Source of the DNA: Actinomycetota bacterium
Lineage (GTDB): Bacteria > Actinomycetota > Acidimicrobiia > Acidimicrobiales > Microtrichaceae
Assembly (NCBI GenBank): GCA_016703525.1
Contig: JADJBW010000017.1
Location: forward strand, 1 to 64,000
Direction of reading: 5' to 3'
Length of the DNA: 64,000 bases
In this document: positions 9,688 to 18,616 of the stretch, in pieces
How the letters are laid out: each line of letters opens with the position of its first letter
Position numbering within the stretch: the first letter of the stretch is position 1
Position numbers and translations under genes: made by a program
The notes under the pieces: model-generated
The model's input: the letters and a program-made list of their open reading frames with translations, nothing else
Database searches by the model: none
Told to the model about the DNA's origin: nothing

Positions 9688-10146
9688 TCACGGACAGCCG
9701 TCTCCCCACATCGGTGGTCGCTGCGAACCGCGGCCGAGCGCTTCCCGGATCGAGGCGAGGAGGTCCGTCTTGCTCACTCGCTTGGTGATCTTGACGGCCC
9801 CTACACCGGGCACGCCGTCGAACTCCGCCTCGTTGCGGGGTCGCACCTCCAGCACGAGCGGGGGAGGCCTCCGTGCGGCGGCGACCTGCCGACCGATTTC
9901 GTTGCCGGTCTGACTGCCGAGGAGGTTGACCACGACGTCGGCGTCGCCCACGAGTGCGCACGACCCGTGCTCGAGTAGATCGCACGGGTGCTCCCGGTCG
10001 GGGCCGGTGCACACGGCGACCTCGTATCCGTCCCGCCGGATGACCTCCGCAATGATGTCGGGCGAGTCGTGCGGAGCACACTCGAGCAAGACCCGGGGCG
10101 ACCCCGAGTTCCAGTTCCACGTCCGTCGTTGCCGGTTTCTCGCCAT
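9688..10146 (-). CDS. Hypothetical protein, receiver-like fold
   Basis: A 152-residue protein of unknown function, last gene of the N-oxide operon. After a basic N-terminus it reads RVLLECAPHDSPDIIAEVIR, then alternating strand/helix segments (EVAVCTGPD, DADVVVNLL, LVLEVRPRNEAEF) and a final KITKRVSKTDLLASIREAL. The last looks like the KP-type end of a response-regulator receiver, but the phospho-acceptor Asp pattern is weak. The ATG at 10146 has a good ribosome site (GGAGGTG, 6-bp spacing). It may be a degenerate receiver. Confidence 0.65.
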   Translation of the reverse strand: MARNRQRRTWNWNSGSPRVLLECAPHDSPDIIAEVIRRDGYEVAVCTGPDREHPCDLLEHGSCALVGDADVVVNLLGSQTGNEIGRQVAAARRPPPLVLEVRPRNEAEFDGVPGVGAVKITKRVSKTDLLASIREALGRGSQRPPMWGDGCP

Positions 10147-10179
10147 CGGACACCTCCGCTGAGAACCAACTGTAGAGTC

Positions 10180-10594
10180 CTACAGTCGATGACTCAAGGA
10201 TATCTCTCGGAAGGCGGATTCGGGGATCAGTTCTCCGACCCGGCGGGGTGCCAGACTCCTTTCCGAGGAACCGGTGGGCCATCGCCCGCGCCATGCCGGT
10301 CGCTCGTTTCTTGGCTCTGTCGGCGTTCGGGCCGACCCAACCGCTGTCGACAGTGCCGTGGAAGACCTCGAGCCAACGGTCGAAGTGGTCCGGCCCGAAG
10401 GGTGCGTGCTGGTGGAGCCCGCGGTGCTGTTCGATCACGTCGATCTCGTAGTCAGGTGCGTACAGCAGCACATGACACCAGAAATCGGTGACCGCGCCGA
10501 TGTGCGCCTTCCAGTCGATGTGGCCCGCACCGAAATCGAAATACGGTCCGAGGAGCTCGTCCTGCACGATGTCGGCGTACTGGCGCGTGACCAT
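10180..10594 (-). CDS. Group III truncated hemoglobin
   Basis: The globin signature is clear: MVTRQYADIVQDELLGPYF, DWKAHIGAVTDFWCHVLL, IEQHRGLHQHAPFGPDHFDR (heme-proximal His region), WLEVFHGTVDSGW. Truncated globins bind O2 and NO and commonly detoxify NO. The true start may be a few codons upstream of the ATG at 10594 (the frame opens at 10640). The 3' end is uncertain: the frame has no stop until 9587, well inside the next gene, while a one-base shift near 10230 would end it at a TAG at 10180, which I use here. A late frameshift is likely. Confidence 0.65.
10182..10196. promoter_or_regulatory. Partial match to NsrR-like dyad
   Basis: ACAGT-CGATG-ACTCA shares the central AGTCGATGACT with the full dyad upstream of nirK (22698-22712), but its outer bases do not match. 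It overlaps a separate perfect repeat ACTGTAG-AGTC-CTACAGT at 10170-10187. It lies 36 bp before the 9688-10146 gene. It could be a weak or decayed internal operator. Confidence 0.3.
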
Positions 10595-10639
10595 CTCGAG
10601 GATCTCGGCGCGTGAGTCCAGGTCCCGCCCCCGGAGCTC

Positions 10640-10975
10640 TCAGGGGCCGGAATGTCGGGCGGACTCGGCGGGCAACGGGAACGTCGCTGCGTCGGGCTCT
10701 CGATAGAACTGCACGAAGAACTCGGCGTCGGTCGAGGGCTCGATACGGTGCTCGACTCCCGGCACGATCACAGCGCTCTGGCCGGCGTCGATCACCTCGT
10801 CCCGCTGCGACTCGCCTTCGAGGTCGATGTACCGGACGCTGCCCTTCTGTACGAACAACTCGGCCCACACGGTTGTTCGATGGGACTCGGCCAGCAACTC
10901 GGGGAGGGACCCGAGGCCGAACAGCGGCGCGTGACGCGCCTCGACCAGACCTGAAGGGAGAACCGGCTCGGCCAT
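10640..10975 (-). CDS. DUF1971 (YeaR/TehB-like) protein
   Basis: A 111-residue protein that is nearly all DUF1971: LPSGLVEARHAPLFGLGSLP, then TTVWAELFVQKGSVRYIDLEG, AVIVPGVEHRIEPS and FFVQFYREP. It is part of the minus-strand N-oxide operon, between the TehA-like channel and a truncated globin. In E. coli the same family occurs fused to TehB and as YeaR, and both loci are reported NsrR targets, matching the NsrR-like regulator at the head of this operon. Its exact activity is unknown. Start ATG at 10975. Confidence 0.8.
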   Translation of the reverse strand: MAEPVLPSGLVEARHAPLFGLGSLPELLAESHRTTVWAELFVQKGSVRYIDLEGESQRDEVIDAGQSAVIVPGVEHRIEPSTDAEFFVQFYREPDAATFPLPAESARHSGP

Positions 10976-11062
10976 CGGGTGCTCCTCTCCAGGCAGGTCG
11001 CCCTGCAGAGCCGACCATAGCGGGGCTGCTCCACCTTCGCGGGGCGACGAAGGAGTCGGAGG

Positions 11063-12134
11063 TTACGCCGTGGTGTTGGCCCTGCGAGGTCGTTGACGGG
11101 TCCTCACGGTCGTAAGGCCAAGGTGCGCGAGTCCGGCGAAGGTCATGGCCCACGCGCCGAGAGCGACGGCGAACGTCACCTTGGGTAACCAGCCCAGGAA
11201 TCCGAGGTCGAGGGCGGCGCGCATCTTGAAGGTTGCCGCGCCGTACATCCCGAGAGGGAACACCAGCGCCCAATACGACGGGTGATACCGAAGGGGGAAG
11301 CGGCGGACGATGTGCCGCCAGACGCCGATAGCGACCATGAGTGGGAACCAGAAGGTGGCGGTCACCCACGCGAGCGTCACGAGTCCCTCGATCAACGGTT
11401 CGAGCCGCGTGAGCCGGGGTGACACGACCGCTGAGGCGATCAGGTTCGAACCCGCCAGCACCGTGATCGCGAGCGCTCCGGCTGCGATCCATGCGGGCGG
11501 GTCGGCTTCGGTGGGTTCGAGCTCCCGGAACGTCCATCGTAGGAAGACCATCGTCATGACGATCAGGTAGAGCACGATGCCCAACAGGAAGAGAGCGACG
11601 CCGGTGAAGGCGAGGGCGTCGCTCGGGTGCTTCGGAATCAGGAGCGCTCCGAGCACGGCGATCGACTCGGTCGACACGGTGAGGAGGAACCAGGTGCCGT
11701 TGATGCCGGCGCCGAGGTCGGGCTTGTTGCCGCGAAGCACGACGGCGATGAGCGTGCTGTAGAGCAGCACGGCCCATAGGCCGATGCTGGCCCACCATAG
11801 GATCCAGGCCAGGTCCCACCAGCCGTGGACGATCGCGGACGCGCTGCCCATCACGTTCGTCGCGGCGACCGTGGTGAGGAAGGCGAAGCCCTTGGCGTGG
11901 CTGGTCAGATCGGTCACGAACGCCTGGTTGAACGCAGCGACCCGGATGACCGTCAGGGTCGACCAGGACGATGTACGCGGTCGCTGCAATGAGGTACAGG
12001 ATCTCGGCGAGCCACGAGATCTCCTGTTGCGCCGCGGCGACGGCGATGATGCCGGTCGCCATCACGAGCGCGAAATAGCCGGGGAACAGCGTCGCGATCG
12101 GCGACGGCTTCGCTCCGTCGCTGATCGTCGTCAT
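11063..12134 (-). pseudogene. TehA/SLAC1-family anion channel, one frameshift
   Basis: A 10-helix membrane protein of the voltage-dependent anion channel family (TehA, SLAC1), which conducts small anions. The N-terminus reads MTTISDGAKPSPIATLFPGY, FALVMATGIIAVAAA, and the rest continues in another frame as LTVIRVAAFNQAFVTDLTSH through the C-terminus. One indel near 11960 (AYIVLV then a shift) separates them. The 1072-bp span gives the normal length of about 355 residues. The start overlaps the upstream small gene by ATGA. Its place in a nitrate/nitrite operon suggests nitrite or nitrate movement, an inference. Confidence 0.85.
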
Positions 12135-12334
12135 GGTCGGAGGTACCGCAGCAGCGCCGCGGACGAGCCCGCGAGCACGACCGACACCGCGGCGGTCGAC
12201 CAGGCGAGCGTCTCCTCGTCGGTGAGGAACGCTTCCACGGCGACGGTGATGAGGAACACCTGGAACGCAACGAGGACGATGACGTAGACCACGACCGCGG
12301 AAGAAGCCCGACGGGACCGTTCCGACGCCCTCAT
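12131..12334 (-). CDS. Small single-span membrane protein
   Basis: A 67-residue protein with a basic N-terminus (MRASERSRRASS) and two hydrophobic stretches (VVVYVIVLVAFQVFLITVAV and a shorter one near 45-63). It overlaps the Rieske gene (4 bp) and the TehA gene (4 bp), so it is tightly coupled in the operon. It could be a small accessory or anchor subunit of the nitrate reductase complex. No family is recognised. Confidence 0.7.
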   Translation of the reverse strand: MRASERSRRASSAVVVYVIVLVAFQVFLITVAVEAFLTDEETLAWSTAAVSVVLAGSSAALLRYLRP

Positions 12335-12840
12335 GGCCTGGCTCCGAGCGCCCAGATCGCACCGTCGTCACGAACCTCCACCTCGATGCGTCCGAGCGGC
12401 CGCGTCGGGGGGCCGGAGATGACTGCTCCTGTGCTTGCCTCGAAGTTCCCTTCGTGGCACGGGCAGTGCCAGCGGCCTTCCTCTGCTTCGTAGAAGACGA
12501 CGCAACCGAGGTGGGTGCACTTCTGGCTGAAGCCGACCACGTCGGTGTCGTTGAGCCGCACCAGGATCGCCGGATCCGCGTCGGTGGGGTAGCGGAACAG
12601 GTGGGGTTCACCGATGGGTACGGCGGCGAGCGGTGTGATGGCTCTGGGTTCGCCGGTGTTGATGGTGCGGAGCTGGGTCCAGATGGCGAGGCCGACGTTG
12701 CCGGCCGCCATGGCGCCGGCGCCCGCGACGAGGTAGCGGGCGAACTCGCGGCGAGTGACGTCCTCCTCGGCGGAGGCCTCGTAGGGGAAGTCGCGTTTCC
12801 ACGTCGGGTCGGCGACCGGTGTGGGTTCAGGCGCGGTCAT
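12331..12840 (-). CDS. Rieske 2Fe-2S protein
   Basis: A 169-residue Rieske protein. It starts MTAPEPTPVADPTWKRDF and carries a Tat-like or anchor segment (RREFARYLVAGAGAMAAGN, about 28-50). The cluster motifs are CTHLGCVVF (C-x-H) and CPCHEGNFE (C-x2-H). It transfers electrons at high potential, as in bc complexes. Next to a molybdenum oxidoreductase and a b-type membrane subunit, it probably links the quinol side to the nitrate reductase. The ATG at 12840 overlaps the ferredoxin-type subunit stop by 4 bp. Confidence 0.93.
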   Translation of the reverse strand: MTAPEPTPVADPTWKRDFPYEASAEEDVTRREFARYLVAGAGAMAAGNVGLAIWTQLRTINTGEPRAITPLAAVPIGEPHLFRYPTDADPAILVRLNDTDVVGFSQKCTHLGCVVFYEAEEGRWHCPCHEGNFEASTGAVISGPPTRPLGRIEVEVRDDGAIWALGARP

Positions 12841-13463
12841 GAGGTCTCCAGTCCGAACGGGTCGTCGAGCCAGCTGCCGGTCGGTGCGGCCAATGCATCG
12901 AGGGGGCCGCCGGCGAGATCGTCGACGACGGTGAAGACCTTCGTGTGCACGTGCTGGCGACCGAACAGCCAGTTGTCCAGCAGTGACCCGGTCCGGGTGT
13001 GGTGGAACTCCTCGGTCGTCCCGTACCAGAGCGCCTCGCTCGGACACACCGACGCACACATCGGCGCGTAGCCCTCCGAGGTGCGGTCGGTGCACATGTC
13101 GCACTTCATCATCTGGTCGAACTCGGCGACGTACTTCGGCACCCCGAACGGGCAGGCGAGCACACAGTTCGAACAGCCGATGCATCGGGGCTTGAGCGCC
13201 GATTGCACGACGCCCCCCTCGGTCTGCTTGATCGCATCGGCGGGGCAGACGTTGGCACACGTCGGGTCCTCGCAGTGCATGCACACCATCGGCGCGGTCT
13301 GGGTGGAGACAGAGCGGTCGACTCGTTCGAGGTGGATGAGGGACTGGCCCCGGTGTGTGCCGCATTCCTCGCACGCCTGGACGCACGCCTCGCAGCCGAT
13401 GCACCGGCTGGGGTCGATGACGAAGATCGGCGAGTCGTCGACCCCGTACCGTGCCTGCTTCAT
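12837..13463 (-). CDS. 4Fe-4S electron-transfer subunit (NrfC/DmsB-like)
   Basis: A 208-residue ferredoxin-like beta subunit with four cysteine clusters: CIGCEACVQACEECG, CMHCEDPTCANVCPADAIK, CIGCSNCVLACPFGVPKY and CDMCTDR...CASVCPSEAL. This is the 4x[4Fe-4S] arrangement of DmsB/NrfC/FdhB-type subunits that connect a molybdopterin catalytic subunit to a membrane partner. The ATG at 13463 overlaps the catalytic subunit's end by 4 bp. The C-terminal 45 residues (FGRQHVHTKVFTVVDD) have no cluster motif. The gene is intact, although both partners on its upstream side are frameshifted. Confidence 0.92.
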   Translation of the reverse strand: MKQARYGVDDSPIFVIDPSRCIGCEACVQACEECGTHRGQSLIHLERVDRSVSTQTAPMVCMHCEDPTCANVCPADAIKQTEGGVVQSALKPRCIGCSNCVLACPFGVPKYVAEFDQMMKCDMCTDRTSEGYAPMCASVCPSEALWYGTTEEFHHTRTGSLLDNWLFGRQHVHTKVFTVVDDLAGGPLDALAAPTGSWLDDPFGLETS

Positions 13464-15690
13464 GCCCGGCCCTCGGTGAGGTCGAGTTCGCGGACATCGG
13501 TGGTCGATGTGTGGCCGACAGCCTTGACGATCCGGACTGCTGCGACCTTGAACTCGGGCATCTTCGAGATCGGATCGACGGCGCGATTGGTGAGCTGGTT
13601 CGCCGCCTTGCCGCCGGGCCAGTGGTACGGGATGAACACGGTGTCGGGCCGGATCGTGTTCACGACGTTCGCCGGCAACGTGATGTCGCCCCGCCGGGAC
13701 GTGACGGTCACCAGGTCGCCGTCGACCACACCGAGGTGCTCGGCGAGCCGGGGGTGCATCTCGCAGAGCGGCTCGGGATACTGATCGACCAACGCCTTGA
13801 TACGTCGGGTCTGGGTGCCGGACAGGTACTGGCTGACGACCCGTCCCGTCGTGAGCCACACGGGATAGTCGTCGTCGATGACCTCGGCCGACTCCCGCCA
13901 CGCGATGCCGTGGAAGCGGGCCTTGCCATCGGGGTGGAAGAACCTGCCGCCTTCGTAGAGCCGGGGCGTACCGGGGTGGCCGACTTCGGGGATCGGCCAG
14001 AACAACCCGTGCTCGGCCTCGATCCGGTCCCAGGTGGCGCCCCGGTAGTCGGCAGTTCCGCCGGCCGACGCGAGCCGGAGTTCCTCGAAGATCTCCTCGG
14101 TGTTCTCGTACTGGAAGTGCCCACCCCGGCCGAGACGCTCGGCGATGTCCAGCAGGATCTGCCAGTCGAGCCGCGCCTCTCCCGGCGGGGTGACCGCGGC
14201 GTTGATCTTGATGATTCGGCCTTCGCCGCTGGTCGAGGTGCCTTCGTCCTCCTCGTGGAGCGAACCCGGCAAGACGACGTCCGCGTGCTGGCCGGACTCG
14301 GACAAGAAGAAGTCGATGACGGCGTAGAACTCCAGCTTGTCGAGTGCCTCGGACGTGAAGTTGGTGTCGGGCGCGGAGACAGCCGGGTTGAAGCAGATCG
14401 AGAGCAATCCCTTGATCGTGCCGGCGTGGATCTCCTCGATGATCTCCTGGGCAGGGATGCCCTTGCCGGGAATCTCGGACTCGTCGCAGTCCCACACCTT
14501 GGCGACGTGGGCGCGGTGCTCGGGATTGGTGATGTCGCGATTGCCAGGGAGCTGATCGCACTTGTGGCCGTGCTCGCGGCCGCCCTGGCCGTTGCCCTGC
14601 CCGGTGATTGTCGACACTCCACACCCGGGCTTGCCGAACTTGCCGGTGGCGAGCCCGAGGTTGATGGCGGCGAGCACGTTGTCGACGCCCTTGGACTGCT
14701 GCTCGATGCCCCTGGCGTGCAGCATCATGCCGGTCGCGGCGGTGCCCCAAATCTCCGCCGCCTCCTCGATCCGCGCGGCCGGGACGCCACAGATGCCGGC
14801 CGCCCACGCGGGGGTCATGTCGGTCACCGCGGCGGCGGCGAGGTCGAAATCGACGGTGTGGGCGTCGATGAACTCGTGGTCGAGCCAGTCGTGGCGGATC
14901 AGCTCGTGCAGGACGGCGCCGAACAGGGCCGAGTCGCTGCCGGGCCGCACCGGCAGGTACAGGTCCGCCGTTCGGGCCATCGGGACCACCCGGGGTCCTG
15001 CACGATGAGCCGGGCGCCGCGGTCGCGGGCCCGCCAGATGTAGCTCGTGGTGATCGGGAACGTCTCGGCGACGTTCGAGCCGGCGACCCACACGACATCG
15101 GCGAGGGGGATGTCGCTCCACGGGTTCGGGGCCCGGTCGACGCCGAACGCCTTCTTGTTGCCGGCGCCGGCCGACACCATGCAGTAGCGGCCGTTGTAGT
15201 CGAGGTTGGCGGTGTGCAGTGCGAGGCGGGCGAACTTGCCGATCAGGTAGCTCTTCTCGTTGGTCAACGAGACGCCCGACAACATCGCGAACGCGTCGTC
15301 GCCGTGCTCGGCTCGAATGCGGCGGATCTCCGAGACCACGCGGTCGAGCGCCTGGTCCCAGCTGACCTCGCGGAACCCTCCAGGCGCGGACGTGTCGCGT
15401 TCCATGGGACGCAGGAGGCGGTCGGGATGGCTGCCCTGCAGGTACCGCTTGACGCCTTTGGGGCAGAGCTTGCCCTCGTTGAACGGGAAGTCGTACCAGG
15501 GCTCGAACCCGACGACCTCGTTGTCGTGCACCTTCAGCTTGATGCCGCACTGCTGGCCGCAGAAGCAGCAGTGGGTCTCGACGACCTTGTCGACCTCGAA
15601 GCCCGCGTCCCACCCGCCGGGCGGCGCCTGGTTGAGGTGCGGCCCGAAGCGGGCGATGAGCTCGTCGTCACTGAGCGGTGTGCGAGCCAT
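13460..15690 (-). pseudogene. Nap/Nas-type molybdopterin nitrate reductase, one frameshift
   Basis: The catalytic subunit of a molybdenum-bisMGD oxidoreductase, about 740 residues. The N-terminal 4Fe-4S motif is HCCFCGQQCGIKLKV...LCPKG (about 38-75). LDYNGRYCMVSAGAGNKKAF carries the Cys expected to ligate Mo, as in Nap/Nas enzymes (NxRxCMxSA), so nitrate is the likely substrate and formate less so. The C-terminal molybdopterin dinucleotide domain (WLTTGRVVSQYLSGTQTRR) is complete. The frame breaks once near 14990, after RLIVQDPGW; both flanking parts are well conserved, so the lesion is recent or a sequence error. Start ATG at 15690. Confidence 0.88.
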
Positions 15691-16729
15691 CAGCCGAAAC
15701 CTCCGACGCGCGCGGTCTGCGCCAACGTGACCGAGGCCCGTCGACAACGCGGGCACGTGTCCTGATAGTTGTCGTCGTCGGCGTCGCCGTCGATCGTGTA
15801 GTCGAACCCGACCTGGGGGAGCACGTCGCGCAGGTCGGCGATCTGCTGAGCGCTGGCGAAGTCGTCGCCACACCGCCGGCACACCGCCGGCGGGCCCTCG
15901 GCGTTCTGCTGCCTGTAGTAGGCGACGCCGAGGTTGCCGGGGCGTTGGAAGATGTGGAACAGCTTGCCGAACGGCAGGTACATCAGCCCGAGGATCACGG
16001 TGAGCGCATGGATGGTGTTGAGCGCGGCGTAGAAGCGACCGCCGAGCCAGGTGCTGGACACGGTGAGGAATAGCCCTGTCACTGAGACGGCGAACAATCC
16101 GGCGAGGGCGAGGAAGTCTCCGCTTCGCTCGACGGCGAGCGCGCCCGGGTCGTGGAGGCGCCGGCGTAGGAAGATGAACACGCCGGCCAGCACCAGCACC
16201 GCCGCGATGTCGAGGGCGTGGAAGATCGTCCACCCGAGGATGCTGCCAGCGTCGAACTTCAACGTCCCTACCCGGGACAGGTACACCTGGTAGCGGTCGG
16301 CCTCCTGGCCGACGCTCTCGAAATGCAGCAGCCCGAGCGTGAGGGGGAACGTGACCAGCGCCGCGAGGATGCAGCCCCAGAAAACGAACTGATGTGCCAG
16401 CCACCGAGCCCGGGACCGGCGTCGGATGAAGCCCTGGGTCAGTAGCTGGGTGGCGACGAGCGACGGCAGCGCGACGAGGTTACGGCCCTTGCGGGCCTGG
16501 AACGCATCCCACCCCGACGGTTCAACATCGCCGTCGATGGCCGCCGGAGCCACACCGCGTAGCGGTAGACGACACCGAACACCGCGAACACGGTGCCGAA
16601 CAGGTAACCGATGAGCGCAGCGTCGAACCACACCAGCCGGTCGCTACCGATGAACGTCAGAGCGATCACGATGGCGATCGCGACGAGGCCCCAGACGACG
16701 CCGCGGCGATCTAGTGGCGTGCTGCTCAT
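15690..16729 (-). pseudogene. Membrane cytochrome b-type subunit, one frameshift
   Basis: A multi-helix protein resembling the respiratory nitrate reductase gamma/HdrE-like membrane subunits. It starts MSSTPLDRRGVVWGLVAIAI, and the frame breaks near 16540. It resumes as SGWDAFQARKGRNLVALPSL, with helices such as AHQFVFWGCILAALVTFPLT and FYAALNTIHALTVILGLMYL whose His residues could ligate heme. The C-terminus has a CRRCGDDF...CPRC double zinc-finger-like pair on the inside. It overlaps the Mo subunit start by 1 bp. It would oxidise quinol for the reductase. Confidence 0.8.
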
Positions 16730-16784
16730 GTCGACACCTCGGGCCCGACCCTATTCCGTGCTGGGACCGCGATGCTCGGGAGTC

Positions 16785-17492
16785 TCATGCGCAGCGGGCG
16801 TTCTCCATCGCCATGACCGCCGGGAACAGGAGGTTGTTCTCCTTGTGGACGTGGAGGTGGGTGTCGGCCTCGAGCCGCTTGAGGCCGTCGAAGAGTGCGC
16901 CGTAGCTGGCGCACCCGTCGGCCGGCGGCGTGTAGTCCGACGTGAGCGATCGGAGTTGGGCAAGAAGCTCGCCCGCCCGGTCATGTTCTCCGAGCATCAC
17001 GGAGATGGGGTTGCGGAGGGTGCCGCAGTGGAAGTCGGGCATCTCGGTCGCCGTGGCGAGTTCGCGGATCATGGGGAACAGCACCCTCTCTTCCTTCATG
17101 AGGTGTGGTTCGAGGTCGGCCCGGAGGTGGGCGAACGTCGACCGGATGTCGGCGAGCTCGGGGTGCCGGTCGCCATGAACGGCCTCGACTTTGTCTGCGA
17201 GGCGGTGCAGGCGTTCGAGCTCGACGTGGAGGTAGGTGTGGTGTGTGGCTTCGAGGTGGTCGACGAGCGTTGCCGGCGACATGAGCGCCCAGTCGGCGGG
17301 CGCCGGGTCGCCGAGCTCGCCGAGCGCCGCCTGGACCTCGGCCTGGTCGACACCCCGATCGGCGCACGCGGCGTCGAGCGTCGCCGTTCCACCGCAGCAG
17401 CAGTCGAGCCCGAAACGTTCGAGCACCCGCGCCGCCTCGGGTTGGGACGTGACGATGTCGCCGAGGGTCGTGTGGGGGGCGAGGTCGGTCAT
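16785..17492 (-). CDS. RIC/ScdA/YtfE di-iron iron-sulfur repair protein
   Basis: A 235-residue protein with an N-terminal ScdA domain (GDIVTSQPEAARVLERFGLD then CCCGG, about 10-35) and a hemerythrin-like domain that supplies di-iron ligands: HHTYLHVELERL, LEPHLMKEERVLFPMI, ISVMLGEHDRAGELL and THLHVHKENNLLFPAV. YtfE/RIC proteins repair Fe-S clusters damaged by NO and are controlled by NsrR in several bacteria. Its position between the NsrR-like regulator and nitrate reductase supports that role. The ATG at 17492 gives full length. Confidence 0.93.
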   Translation of the reverse strand: MTDLAPHTTLGDIVTSQPEAARVLERFGLDCCCGGTATLDAACADRGVDQAEVQAALGELGDPAPADWALMSPATLVDHLEATHHTYLHVELERLHRLADKVEAVHGDRHPELADIRSTFAHLRADLEPHLMKEERVLFPMIRELATATEMPDFHCGTLRNPISVMLGEHDRAGELLAQLRSLTSDYTPPADGCASYGALFDGLKRLEADTHLHVHKENNLLFPAVMAMENARCA

Positions 17493-17504
17493 TGTGGTCT
17501 CCTC

Positions 17505-18326
17505 TCAGCCGCCGGCGACGATGCCGACGGCGGTCACAAGTGCGACGCCGAACCCGAGCGCCATCTGCCGCATCCCGAGGACGACAGGTCGAGGCGGATC
17601 GGTGCGGCCCCAGGTGCGCTGCGTAGCGAGAACCACGGCGACGGCGACGGCACCTGCGATGAGGCGGCGATCGACGATGACCGCCGTGGCTGCGAGGGCG
17701 ATCGCGGCGAGGTCGGCGAGGTCGGCGGTCGTCGCCCGGGCTGACGAAGCGTGGCCGTGGAGCCGGGCGACCTGCGCCCGGACCCAGGCAATGGACGTGA
17801 CGGTGCGGGCCGCGAGCACGAGCCACACGGCCGCTGCGAACGCGGTGTTTCGGCCACCGGCCAGCACGATCATGGCGACGACTGACGCGACCGCTGTGGC
17901 TCCGGCCAGCTCGGGAGCGAGCCGTCGACCGCGTGAGCGGATGTCGAACCAGCCCTCCACAGCGATGAGCGGGGCGGCGACGACCAGCGGTTGCCAGAAC
18001 GGCGCGTCGGCGGCGAGGACGGCCGTGACAACGAGTGCCGCAAGTGCCACCAGTTCCACCGTCGCTACTCGTTGGGCGATCCGGGTACGGGCGAGCGAGC
18101 GGTGGCGCCGCCGGTCGACGGCGGCGAACTTGAGCGGCGTGCGTACGAGGAAGGCGGTGAGCGCAGCCCCAGCGAGGCACGCTCCTGCGGCGCTCGGCGC
18201 AACGATGAGTCCGACGAGGGCAGGCTCGGCGGTGAGCCCCCATCCGCCGTGCTCGCTGGGGAGCGCGACGGATCGGAACTCCGACCGGGGTGAGCGGAGG
18301 GCAGGGCCGGTGGTGGTGGTGGTCAC
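17505..18326 (-). CDS. YwiC-like integral membrane protein
   Basis: A 273-residue protein with about 8 hydrophobic segments and the family's N-terminal signature SVALPSEHGGWGLTAEPALV (about 20-40). YwiC is encoded beside the nitrate reductase genes of Bacillus subtilis, but its function is not known. The fold resembles UbiA-like membrane proteins. The start overlaps the ferredoxin stop by 4 bp, and the RIC gene follows after 12 bp. It is consistent with a conserved accessory of nitrate respiration. Confidence 0.82.
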   Translation of the reverse strand: MTTTTTGPALRSPRSEFRSVALPSEHGGWGLTAEPALVGLIVAPSAAGACLAGAALTAFLVRTPLKFAAVDRRRHRSLARTRIAQRVATVELVALAALVVTAVLAADAPFWQPLVVAAPLIAVEGWFDIRSRGRRLAPELAGATAVASVVAMIVLAGGRNTAFAAAVWLVLAARTVTSIAWVRAQVARLHGHASSARATTADLADLAAIALAATAVIVDRRLIAGAVAVAVVLATQRTWGRTDPPRPVVLGMRQMALGFGVALVTAVGIVAGG

Positions 18327-18616
18327 AGCGAGGCCTCTTCGGACTCGGCGGTGAACCGCTCTCGCCGCTCTCGCCAGTACGCCTCAGGCTCGCCGATCAC
18401 CGTGATGGCACGCTGCGGACACACCGAGGCGCCGATCCATGCCTCGAACGCGAGGTCGGCTGGGACGTCGAGACGGTGGAAGTCGATGTAGCCCTCCTCG
18501 TCGAGGTGGTACACGTCGCGGGCGAAGCGGCGGCACATGCCATAACCCAGGCACAGGGAGGGGTGCGCCCGGATCTTCACGCCCACCTCAGAGCTGGGCT
18601 TGGGGTGGTGAGACAT
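18323..18616 (-). CDS. Single-cluster ferredoxin
   Basis: A 97-residue ferredoxin of the type found beside cytochrome P450 genes. The first cysteines sit in CLGYGMCRRFARDVY, with GYG in place of one Cys, and the last in CPQRA. That suggests a 3Fe-4S or incomplete 4Fe-4S cluster (C-x5-C-xn-CP). It overlaps the Rrf2 regulator (TGATG) and YwiC (ATGA). It may donate electrons to the NO- or nitrate-handling enzymes of the operon. Start ATG at 18616. Confidence 0.85.
   Translation of the reverse strand: MSHHPKPSSEVGVKIRAHPSLCLGYGMCRRFARDVYHLDEEGYIDFHRLDVPADLAFEAWIGASVCPQRAITVIGEPEAYWRERRERFTAESEEASL

Noticed and set aside
9587..10179. Apparent 335-residue globin fusion protein
   Set aside because: After the globin domain the frame is a shadow of the overlapping 9688-10146 gene on the same strand, with low-complexity Arg/Pro content. 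A late frameshift in the globin is simpler.
12837..15098. Long minus-strand frame in which the 4Fe-4S subunit appears fused to an upstream protein
   Set aside because: Upstream of 13463 the translation is a shadow of the nitrate reductase in another frame. A normal ATG start for the FeS subunit exists at 13463.
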